This document shows, piece after piece, positions 1-5,062 of a stretch of DNA of 5,062 bases. The position numbers were made by a program, and so were the translations under genes. The stretch's first letter is position 1. The number at the start of each line of letters is the position of its first letter. The notes beneath the pieces were generated by a model. The model ran no database searches. It was not told where the DNA came from and saw nothing but the letters and a program-made list of their open reading frames with translations. The DNA comes from a bacterium (GTDB lineage: Bacteria; Planctomycetota; J058; JAJDCP01): NCBI GenBank assembly GCA_030428695.1, contig JAUIEM010000539.1, positions 1 to 5,062 on the forward strand. The letters run 5' to 3'.

Positions 1-300
1 CGTGCTCCAGTCCTGGGGATAGGCGATCTTCCGGCCGTCCGACCCCATGCCCGTGCTCCAGGCCTGGGGATAGGCGATCCTACGTCCGTCCGTGCCGGTG
101 CTCGTGCTCCAGGCCTGGGGATACGCGATCCTGCGGCCATCCGTCCCGACCTGTGTGCTCCAGGCCTGAGGGTAGGCGACCTTGCGGCCATCCGTCCCGA
201 TGCCCGTGCTCCAGGCCTGGGGATACGCGATCCTGCGGCCGTCCGTGCCAGTGCTGGCGCTCCAGGGCCGGGGATGGGCGATCTTGCGGCCGTCGGAGCC
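1..300 (-). repeat. 51-bp minisatellite, about 5.9 copies
   Basis: Tandem units on the minus strand begin at 300, 249, 198, 147, 96 and 45; the last is cut by the window edge. The period is exactly 51 bp, so each unit encodes 17 residues. The units at 249-46 are most alike; the first unit (300-250) and the partial last one diverge more. Three junctions carry the perfect palindrome CCAGGCCTGG (58-67, 109-118, 211-220), and a fourth copy at 160-169 differs in one base. The array probably continues left of the window. Confidence 0.93.
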
Positions 301-420
301 CATGGTTGTGATCCAGTCGCCGGGCAGCTCGAGCTCGACGCTGAGCTGCTCGACGTCGATGACCTGAGCGCAGGCGAGCGCTGGGATCAGAATGAGCCAT
401 AATACGCTGGGTTTGTTCAT
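1..420 (-). CDS. Exported tandem-repeat protein, 17-residue repeats (3' end outside window)
   Basis: The frame opens with ATG at 420-418 and stays open to the left edge, giving 140 visible residues; the C-terminus is outside the window. The start is supported by GGAAGG six bases upstream. Residues 1-18 form an export signal: MNK, then a hydrophobic stretch (VLWLILIPALA), then Cys17. ALAC is an imperfect lipobox (Ala at -3, Leu at -2), so signal peptidase I cleavage is also possible. After a short linker containing a half-repeat (P33-G-D-W36), residues 41-140 are six 17-residue repeats of the form G-[TS]-D-G-R-[RK]-[IV]-A-Y-P-Q-A-W-S-T-x-x, the last one cut by the window edge. Conserved Asp-Gly turns and Tyr/Trp positions suggest stacked beta hairpins outside the cytoplasm; this is inference. 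I do not recognise the family. Periodicity kept in this frame, plus the signal peptide and ribosome binding site, makes it clearly coding. It is separated by about 980 bases from the next minus-strand gene. Confidence 0.88.
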   Translation of the reverse strand, partial: MNKPSVLWLILIPALACAQVIDVEQLSVELELPGDWITTMGSDGRKIAHPRPWSASTGTDGRRIAYPQAWSTGIGTDGRKVAYPQAWSTQVGTDGRRIAYPQAWSTSTGTDGRRIAYPQAWSTGMGSDGRKIAYPQDWST

Positions 421-426
421 CGAATG

Positions 427-432
427 CCTTCC
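427..432 (-). promoter_or_regulatory. Ribosome binding site of the repeat protein
   Basis: On the minus strand the bases read GGAAGG, six bases before the ATG at 420. The same hexamer at the same spacing precedes the GTG start at 2453, so it looks like the local Shine-Dalgarno form, and it fixes the start of the repeat protein. Confidence 0.7.
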
Positions 433-606
433 GTTGCGTCTACGGGCATGCTACCGATTTCGGACACCGACGACAGCCGCGGGGCGGCGACAGCGAGCGC
501 CGGCGCGCAGCTCGGGGCGGCCGATCCTCGGGCGCGTCCATTGTTTTGGTCGCACCGAGCCCCCGGACATGCGCTTTGCCCTGGCGCTGCGCTGTCGGCG
601 CTGGTG

Positions 607-640
607 AAAAAAACTCGAGCTCGAAGGACCTCTATCGAGC
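607..640 (-). terminator. Possible Rho-independent terminator, leftward
   Basis: On the minus strand, GCTCGA (640-635) can pair with TCGAGC (624-619) across a 10-base loop. After a further TCGAG comes a run of seven T (613-607). An alternative 5-bp stem, CTCGA with TCGAG (639-635 with 618-614), abuts the T run directly with a 16-base loop. The stem is short, so this is weak. Its position fits termination of leftward transcription before the repeat-protein gene. Confidence 0.3.
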
Positions 641-668
641 ACGTCAGACGGGCCAGGACGTGCACGCC

Positions 669-797
669 ATGATGCAACAGATCATGGAGGACCTCATCCG
701 GTTCGTCGAGGCCCAACAGGCCCAGCAGCGCGTGGCGAAGGCCAAGCTCGCCCATCACCAGGCGCGCAGCGGCGCGGGGAAGGTGCGCAGAAAGTAA
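669..797 (+). CDS. Small hypothetical protein, possibly a gene remnant
   Basis: A 42-residue frame from ATG 669 to TAA 795-797. I do not recognise it. The product is a helix-favouring stretch rich in Gln, Ala, Arg and Lys (MMQQIMEDLIRF, then a Glu/Gln/Ala-rich segment) with a basic tail ending KVRRK. About nine in ten codons end in G or C, as in the confident genes, which sets it apart from the surrounding frames. AGGA at 655-658 lies ten bases before the ATG, a weak ribosome binding site. Coding-like sequence (SSSKDLYRARQTGQDVHA) continues in frame for about 50 bases upstream without an ATG, so this may be the 3' end of a decayed or truncated gene rather than a complete one. It runs opposite to all confident genes in the window. 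Confidence 0.4.
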   Translation: MMQQIMEDLIRFVEAQQAQQRVAKAKLAHHQARSGAGKVRRK

Positions 798-1063
798 GGC
801 GCCCCGCTCCGGACCGTCTTCGCGGTAGCTCCGTCGTGCGTCTCCGCTGGCGACCTGGAGCGCTCGTTGTGGCGGGCTTTCCGTCCTCCGATGCCGACCG
901 CGATCGCATCGACAGGGGCGTGTCCGCTGACCGCTCACGTGCAGGCGGTCGAGGAGTCTGACGTTGTGGGGGGCTCAGGTTTTTCTCGGATTTCTGCGCC
1001 AACGGCGCACGTCCAGGGGAAAACCGCTGGCGGAATCCTCCGCCCGCAACCGAGGAGGCCAGG

Positions 1064-1189
1064 ATGAGGATCAGGACGAGGGTGTTGGCGGGTCCGGGGG
1101 AACCTCCCTGCAAGGATTGTCTCAGCGTCGGGCCGCCGCGGCGTCTGGTGCGGATCACGCCGCTCCCGGTGCCAATCATCTTCAGCTAG
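1064..1189 (+). CDS. Possible small protein (41 residues) with Cys-x-x-Cys
   Basis: ATG at 1064 follows a full AGGAGG (1053-1058) with five bases of spacing, the strongest Shine-Dalgarno match in the window. The frame runs 41 codons to TAG at 1187-1189. The product begins MRIRTRVLAGPG, contains a CKDC pair near residues 16-19, and ends in a Pro/Ile-rich tail. About four fifths of its codons end in G or C. A hairpin (1180-1200) overlaps its stop codon. Against it: AGG arginine codons cluster at the start, no family is recognised, and the opposite strand also reads open here with a hydrophobic Leu/Ile stretch. Treat as tentative. Confidence 0.25.
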   Translation: MRIRTRVLAGPGEPPCKDCLSVGPPRRLVRITPLPVPIIFS

Positions 1190-1200
1190 CCTGGCTGAAG
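1180..1200. other. 7-bp inverted repeat
   Basis: CTTCAGC (1180-1186) pairs perfectly with GCTGAAG (1194-1200) around a 7-base loop. No T run follows on either strand, so it is not a classical intrinsic terminator. It overlaps the stop of the small frame at 1064-1189 and lies about 200 bases downstream of the stop of the 351-residue protein gene. Confidence 0.4.
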
Positions 1201-1248
1201 CTTGGCCCGAAAGCCGCGTGGCGAGGCGCCGCGCGGGTGGGTGGATGC

Positions 1249-1272
1249 CGAGGCGCCGCGCTCGGCGCCTCG
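1249..1272. terminator. Strong GC hairpin downstream of the operon
   Basis: CGAGGCGCCG (1249-1258) and CGGCGCCTCG (1263-1272) form a perfect 10-bp stem with a 4-base loop, CGCT. The left arm sits in a 13-base sequence, CGAGGCGCCGCGC, that also occurs at 1222-1234, so the right arm could pair with either copy. The hairpin lies about 125 bases past the stop at 1398 of the leftward operon. There is no T tract, so it may instead protect mRNA ends or act as a Rho-linked pause. The structure is certain as sequence; its role is inferred. Confidence 0.4.
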
Positions 1273-1397
1273 AAGCTCAGCGACCTGGCTGTGGGTCGGG
1301 CCGCTCGGCCGGTCTCCGTAGGCCAGCTCTCGGGGAGCGTGGCCGTGTCGGCGCTCGTGGCGGCGTCGTGGCCCGAGTCCGTCCCAGCCACACGTCG

Positions 1398-2453
1398 TCA
1401 GGCCTCGGCTCCCGCGGGCTCGGTGATCTCGAGGGGGAAGGGCCCGCCGAGCTGGTCCTGGACGACGAACCAGACCGCGAAGCGCCCCGGCAGCGGGCGC
1501 TCATCGAGCAGCGTCCAGAGGTCGACGGAGAAGCATCCCTCGGCCAGCTCTCCGACCTCGAGCGGCTCGCCGTAGACCGGGAACGCGCAGCGGGCCGCGA
1601 CGTCCGAGATCTTGTCGAGCTCGCCGAAGAGGAGCGTCCCGCGCAGGATGCCGCGGGCGCGCGGCGGCTCATCCTCCGCCCTCTCCGCCGGCTCCGCTTC
1701 CTCCGCCAACGCCGCCCAGCCCGGCAGGGGCAGGCGCGCCGACCCGTGGGCGATCAGCTGCTCGGCGTCGCGCGCGACCTGCGCGGGCAGAGCCAAGGCG
1801 CAGCCCGCCCCATCGAACACGGGCGTGTCCGGCCCGGGCTCGTAGCGCGGCAGCCGCTCGGGATCCTCCCGGGCCGCCCGCCACGCTTCGCGGAAGGGCC
1901 GGGCCAGGGCGCGGGCAGCCGGTCCGGGTTCCTCCGCCCGGGTCTCGCCGTCGACCAGCTCGACCGCGACCGGGTTGGTCGCCCAGTCGTGATTGAGCAC
2001 CCAGAACAGATAACGGCCCGGCTTCCAGTCGAGCCCGAGCAACTTGCGGGCATCGAGCCAGAAGACCCCGCTGAACACCGACTCGGCATCCAGGCCCTCC
2101 GGCCGCGGCCCCTCCCGGGAGCCCTCGACCTTGGTCGAGATGCGCTGCTTGGGGCGGGCGAAGGCGTGGATCCAGCGCAGCCTGCCCGTGTCGCGGTCGA
2201 GAGCGAGCAGCAGGCTGTTCAGCCGGAACTCGACCTCCCAGCCGCGCAGCTCTGTGCTCTGCCGCAAGTAGTGCAGGGGCAGGGTCTCCTGGCGGGAGAT
2301 GTCGACGGTCTTCGGGCCCGCCAGCTTGATCCCCTCGAACTCGAGCTCGGAGAGCTGCTCCTCGAGAGCCGTGAGCCGGTCCTGGCTGAACGCGAAGTAC
2401 TCCGCGTCGGGCAGGGTGATCAGTGCGAGCGCTTCTTGTTCCTGGTCAGGCAC
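1398..2453 (-). CDS. Hypothetical cytosolic protein with two repeated domains; candidate partner of the metallopeptidase
   Basis: 351 residues from GTG 2453 to TGA 1400-1398. GGAAGG lies six bases before the GTG, which fixes the start. It has no signal peptide or membrane segment, so it should act in the cytoplasm. Residues about 25-40 (LTALEEQLSELEFEG) could form a short coiled coil. Two halves resemble each other, about residues 75-168 and 268-346. Each has a Leu-rich strand, then G-[VC]-F-x-x-D, a Leu-Leu, P-G-R (145-147 and 322-324), a Trp four or five residues later (W151, W328), and a closing P-x-x-x-E (P161/E165, P338/E342). A Pro/Ala/Glu-rich linker joins them. It follows the large metallopeptidase gene by 24 bases and is surely co-transcribed with it. 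An immunity or accessory role is inferred from position only; I do not recognise the family. Confidence 0.9.
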   Translation of the reverse strand: MPDQEQEALALITLPDAEYFAFSQDRLTALEEQLSELEFEGIKLAGPKTVDISRQETLPLHYLRQSTELRGWEVEFRLNSLLLALDRDTGRLRWIHAFARPKQRISTKVEGSREGPRPEGLDAESVFSGVFWLDARKLLGLDWKPGRYLFWVLNHDWATNPVAVELVDGETRAEEPGPAARALARPFREAWRAAREDPERLPRYEPGPDTPVFDGAGCALALPAQVARDAEQLIAHGSARLPLPGWAALAEEAEPAERAEDEPPRARGILRGTLLFGELDKISDVAARCAFPVYGEPLEVGELAEGCFSVDLWTLLDERPLPGRFAVWFVVQDQLGGPFPLEITEPAGAEA

Positions 2454-2459
2454 GGGATT

Positions 2460-2465
2460 CCTTCC
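2460..2465 (-). promoter_or_regulatory. Ribosome binding site for the 351-residue protein
   Basis: The minus strand reads GGAAGG six bases before the GTG at 2453, inside the 24-base gap after the upstream gene's stop. It decides a non-ATG start and shows the downstream gene is translated independently within the operon. Confidence 0.75.
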
Positions 2466-2477
2466 GGTTGGGGTGGC

Positions 2478-5062
2478 TCATCCGCGGAACGTCGTCATGT
2501 CTTCGACGATCAGATAGGGGTGACATTTCTCACAGTACTCGTGGATCGCCGTGGCCTGCGGGCCCGACTTGTACATCACGCACTTCTTGTTGCCGAAGTT
2601 GCAGTGGCTGCCGGCGCTGGTGAACTGGTTGGGGTGGTTGGGGATCGTGGCCGGCTGGTTCCCCGGCTTGGGCGTCTGGTTCATCGAGTGGCCGACCTCG
2701 TGGACGATCGTGTCCTTGTAGTCGGCGTCATCCCCTTCGTACACGATCAGGTTGTTGCGGCCGTTGTTCTCGCCACAGAACGGTCCGCTGCAACCGCGCA
2801 GCTTCAGGCGCACCTTGATCCGGCTCGCGTGCTTGGAGTTGGTGACCAGGCCCGCCTGTGCGTTGATCGTGCCGGACCGGATCTCGAAGCCCTTGGACGT
2901 CCCCGTTCCGGTCGCCGTGATCCGCAGCTTGCCGCCGTCGTTGGAGGCGGTCAGGTTCGCGCTGAAGCTCCCATCGTTGTTCAGATCGGTCACGTAGTCG
3001 TCGAGGGTCGGGCCGGTCGTCCCGGTCACGGTTTGCGTCGCGCTGTTGTTGAACTTCCACTTGAAGGTCCGGCCGGCGCCGTCGGCCCACCCCGTGCCGA
3101 CCACGCTCGCCCCGGCCTGGGTCAGGCTCGGGGCCGAGTTGGGCAGGGTCACCGTCACCTTCTTCAAGCTGGTCCGCGGTTTCTTGAGCTTGATGTTCGC
3201 GGTCGGGATCGAATGCCAGCTGCCTCCCCACTTGTACTGCCCACGGACCTTCAGCGCGTTCTTCAACGGCGGAATGAACACCTTCTCGTCCATCTCGAGC
3301 TCCCGGCTGGGGCTCTTCTTGACGGTGAAGGTCTTCAGGCTGGTGACGACGTCGTTGTAGCTCGTGTCCTGGTAGTCGAACTGGAGCTCGGTCACCACCA
3401 GGTTGCTCAGCATCGGCCGAGACGGATCGTCCTGGCGCAAGCCGTAGTAATGATTGGAGTTGTGGTCGCCGATCACGGCGACCTTGGTGTTCGAGTTGTT
3501 GCCCTTGACCACCTTCCACTTCTCGTAGAAGGTCCCCGCCGGCGCCGTCCCTTCCTGGAACCGTACCGCCGGCGCGGCGACGAACTCGACCTTGACCTTC
3601 TCGTACGCGTCGCGCGACGCGTCGGGGTCCGGCGGGTTGAAGCCCTGCTTGTGGGTCAGCTGGTACCAGAGCTTGCGCCACACGTGGATCTTCTTGGACA
3701 GCACGGGCTTGCGGGTGCCGTGGGTCGCATCCCCGTCGACGAACTTCGCGAGATGGGGGTCCTGGTGCGTGTACACCCCGGCCTTGAAAATGTCCCCGCC
3801 GAACTGGGACAGCTTGAGCTCCTTCTCGGCCTTGCCGCCGCCGGAGGTCACGACGGCGTAGTGCAGCTCGTGCGCCGCGTCGGCCTTGTCCTTGTGCTTC
3901 AGGGCCGCGCCGATCGCGTTCCAGGTGTTCGGGATGTCGATGCCGTGGTTGGCCGCCTTGCCGTTGTCCTTGTCCGGGGCGAGCATGAAGTGCAGCTTGA
4001 TCCCGTCGAGCGGCTCGCTCAGGGCGGCCTTGATCTTCAGCTTCCGCTTGTTCGGGGGCAGGTTGATGTAGACCCGGTGCTTGTCCTGGTTGTAGTCGTT
4101 CGACGGCGCGTCGAACTGGTCCTTCGGCGCGACCTTGGCGATCTTGACCACGGTGAAGCAGGCGAGGTCGGCGTAGCGCTTCTCCTTCTTGGCCGGCCCG
4201 CCGGCGCCCCGGTCGAGGCCGAGATCGAGGGTCGCGTCGAGCTTGGCCTTGCTGACGCCCGTGCCTTCCACCCACAGCACCTTCTCGGCGCTGGCGAGCG
4301 CCGACTGCGCGAGCTCGAGCTTGGCGGGCTGCTTGGTGCCGTCGGTCTCGGCGTCGTAGACCTCGACGTCGCCGTTGGCCTGCGTCTTCTGCAGCACGAT
4401 CTTGTAGGTGTCGCAGCCCGCCGGCCAGTGGGCGGCGTTCAGCTTCTTGATCACCAGCTTCGCGCGTCCGAAGTGCTTCTGGTCCTGCAGGTGCAGCACC
4501 CGGCCCTTCTTGACCTGGTCGGTGTCGCTGAGGGCCGTCAGCACGGGAGGCTCGGCGTCGCTCCAGCTGTGGAGCTCCATCGCGAGCTCGACGACCCCGA
4601 CCTCGACCTTCGCCTTCTTCTTGGCGAGGCGGAACTCCGGAGCGCTGCCCTCGAGCTCGAGGTCGAGCTCGAGCTTGCCCGCGGTCTTGCCGCGCAGGTA
4701 GAGCTTCTTCTTCTTGCCGCCGGTCACCTCGTTCAGCGGCAGCTCGAGCTGCCCGCCGAGCTCGGTGGTGCAGCCCTCGTCGGTGTAGATCGACAGCTTC
4801 GTCGCGCTCGGCTTGAGGAAGACCTTCTTCGTGTAGTCCGGAGCCCCCTGGGTCACCGTCAAGCCGACCTCGCAGACCACCGGCGGGACCGGGGTCTTGG
4901 TGCCGGTCTGGTGCTGGGTCAGCTTCTTGTCGAGGGGGACGACCTTGTACTCGAGCTCGAAGACCGGCACGAGGACATTGACCTTCTTGACCTCGAGCTC
5001 CTTCTCGGCGGGAGCGCCGAGCTCGAAGGCGGCGCCCTTGTCCTCGAGGCTGAGGCTGAGCT
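2478..5062 (-). CDS. Large multidomain protein with C-terminal archaemetzincin-like zinc metallopeptidase domain; probable secreted effector (5' end outside window)
   Basis: The frame ends at TGA 2480-2478 and is open to the right edge, giving 860 visible residues. The GTG at 4970 is not a convincing start: 30 more in-frame codons of the same style lie upstream (LSLSLEDKGAAFELG and on), so the true start is outside. Numbering below counts from that GTG. Residues 1-600 are beta-rich and lysine-rich, including VLHLQDQKHFGRAKLVIKKL near 155-178 and HVWRKLWYQLTH near 425. From memory, these recall large proteins encoded beside type VI secretion VgrG genes. Residues about 605-720 look like an Ig-like beta domain. 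The C-terminal domain has HEVGH at 757-761, H789-C790, C797-V-M799, and C813-x-x-C816. H757, H761 and H789 are likely catalytic zinc ligands with E758 as base, M799 a Met-turn, and the four Cys a structural zinc site. No signal peptide is visible. Function as a delivered protease is inferred. Confidence 0.93.
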   Translation of the reverse strand, partial: LSLSLEDKGAAFELGAPAEKELEVKKVNVLVPVFELEYKVVPLDKKLTQHQTGTKTPVPPVVCEVGLTVTQGAPDYTKKVFLKPSATKLSIYTDEGCTTELGGQLELPLNEVTGGKKKKLYLRGKTAGKLELDLELEGSAPEFRLAKKKAKVEVGVVELAMELHSWSDAEPPVLTALSDTDQVKKGRVLHLQDQKHFGRAKLVIKKLNAAHWPAGCDTYKIVLQKTQANGDVEVYDAETDGTKQPAKLELAQSALASAEKVLWVEGTGVSKAKLDATLDLGLDRGAGGPAKKEKRYADLACFTVVKIAKVAPKDQFDAPSNDYNQDKHRVYINLPPNKRKLKIKAALSEPLDGIKLHFMLAPDKDNGKAANHGIDIPNTWNAIGAALKHKDKADAAHELHYAVVTSGGGKAEKELKLSQFGGDIFKAGVYTHQDPHLAKFVDGDATHGTRKPVLSKKIHVWRKLWYQLTHKQGFNPPDPDASRDAYEKVKVEFVAAPAVRFQEGTAPAGTFYEKWKVVKGNNSNTKVAVIGDHNSNHYYGLRQDDPSRPMLSNLVVTELQFDYQDTSYNDVVTSLKTFTVKKSPSRELEMDEKVFIPPLKNALKVRGQYKWGGSWHSIPTANIKLKKPRTSLKKVTVTLPNSAPSLTQAGASVVGTGWADGAGRTFKWKFNNSATQTVTGTTGPTLDDYVTDLNNDGSFSANLTASNDGGKLRITATGTGTSKGFEIRSGTINAQAGLVTNSKHASRIKVRLKLRGCSGPFCGENNGRNNLIVYEGDDADYKDTIVHEVGHSMNQTPKPGNQPATIPNHPNQFTSAGSHCNFGNKKCVMYKSGPQATAIHEYCEKCHPYLIVEDMTTFRG

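Larger units (their letters stand above)
421..1397. other. Long region without a convincing long gene
   Basis: About 980 bases separate the two minus-strand genes. The longer open frames here are rich in Arg, Pro, Ala and Ser and look like shadows of GC-rich DNA. What can be supported is: a possible minus-strand terminator (607-640), a small plus-strand frame with coding-like codon use (669-797), a second small plus-strand frame with a strong Shine-Dalgarno sequence (1064-1189), a 7-bp hairpin at 1180-1200, a 10-bp hairpin at 1249-1272, and two short hairpins with 6-bp stems at 995-1009 (TGCGCC/GGCGCA, loop AAC) and 1029-1044 (GGCGGA/TCCGCC). No tRNA or rRNA was seen, and no good sigma-70 promoter. 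The promoter of the repeat protein must lie here if that gene is transcribed separately. Confidence 0.6.

Noticed and set aside
1..300. CRISPR array
   Set aside because: The 51-bp units are contiguous with no unique spacers and hold one reading frame downstream of a signal peptide, so this is a protein-coding tandem repeat.
441..500. Possible promoter for the repeat protein (TAGCAT as -10 on the minus strand)
   Set aside because: The matching -35 position reads CTGTCG, only three of six matches, so it does not rise above chance in this sequence.
417..938. 173-codon minus-strand frame covering the leader of the repeat protein
   Set aside because: The composition is Arg/Ala-rich, and its most protein-like part is antisense to the plus-strand coding-like stretch at 614-797.
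694..1179. 161-codon minus-strand frame with a hydrophobic stretch (NTLVLILILASSVAGGG)
   Set aside because: The stretch looks like a signal or membrane segment, but no good ribosome binding site precedes the ATG, 30 odd residues of Arg/Gly-rich sequence come before it, and the rest is Arg/Pro/Ser-rich without structure. It could be a remnant but cannot be supported as a gene.
964..1575. 203-codon plus-strand frame
   Set aside because: It overlaps the end of the confident 351-residue gene on the opposite strand, is low-complexity Ala/Ser/Gly/Arg, and has no ribosome binding site.
2728..4275. 515-codon minus-strand frame in another register
   Set aside because: It lies wholly inside the metallopeptidase gene, and its product is almost only Arg, Gln, Gly, Pro and Ala, the usual off-frame shadow of lysine-rich GC-rich coding sequence.
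4640..4690. Repeated GAGCTCGAG-type sequence as a regulatory or mobile-element repeat
   Set aside because: It is explained by Glu-Leu/Asp-Leu alternation in the large protein (KLELDLELEG) using GAG and CTC codons.

Overview
This is a GC-rich bacterial window with three protein-coding reading frames on the minus strand and a nearly gene-free middle. The high GC, the lysine- and glutamate-rich secreted-effector style of the largest protein, and a tandem-repeat exported protein suggest a predatory or antagonistic environmental bacterium. A myxobacterium (Myxococcota) is my best guess, but nothing here proves the taxon.

Right side (2478-5062, minus): a very large reading frame that enters from beyond the right edge, with at least 860 residues visible. 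It is mostly beta-rich, lysine-rich multidomain sequence and ends in a zinc-metallopeptidase domain. That domain carries HEVGH followed by an H-C-x6-C-x-M-x13-C-x-x-C pattern. This strongly recalls the archaemetzincin signature, except that the third histidine is displaced by a much longer spacer. From memory, the body resembles large cargo proteins that travel with type VI secretion VgrG or related injection machines. No secretion gene is in view.

Immediately downstream (1398-2453, minus, 24-nt gap, clear ribosome binding site): a 351-residue cytosolic protein of unknown family built from two similar halves. Its position makes it a candidate immunity protein or accessory factor for the metallopeptidase.

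Middle (about 421-1397): roughly 980 bases with no convincing long gene. It holds several strong hairpins, a possible minus-strand terminator with a T7 tract, a small plus-strand reading frame with coding-like codon use (669-797), and a second small plus-strand frame with a strong Shine-Dalgarno sequence (1064-1189).

Left side (1-420, minus): the start of an exported, possibly lipid-anchored protein made of 17-residue tandem repeats. It has no stop in the window and continues past the left edge. At the DNA level it is a 51-bp minisatellite.

A reasonable reading is that 5062-1398 is an operon (metallopeptidase effector plus partner) transcribed leftward, and the repeat protein is a separate leftward transcription unit with its own ribosome binding site.
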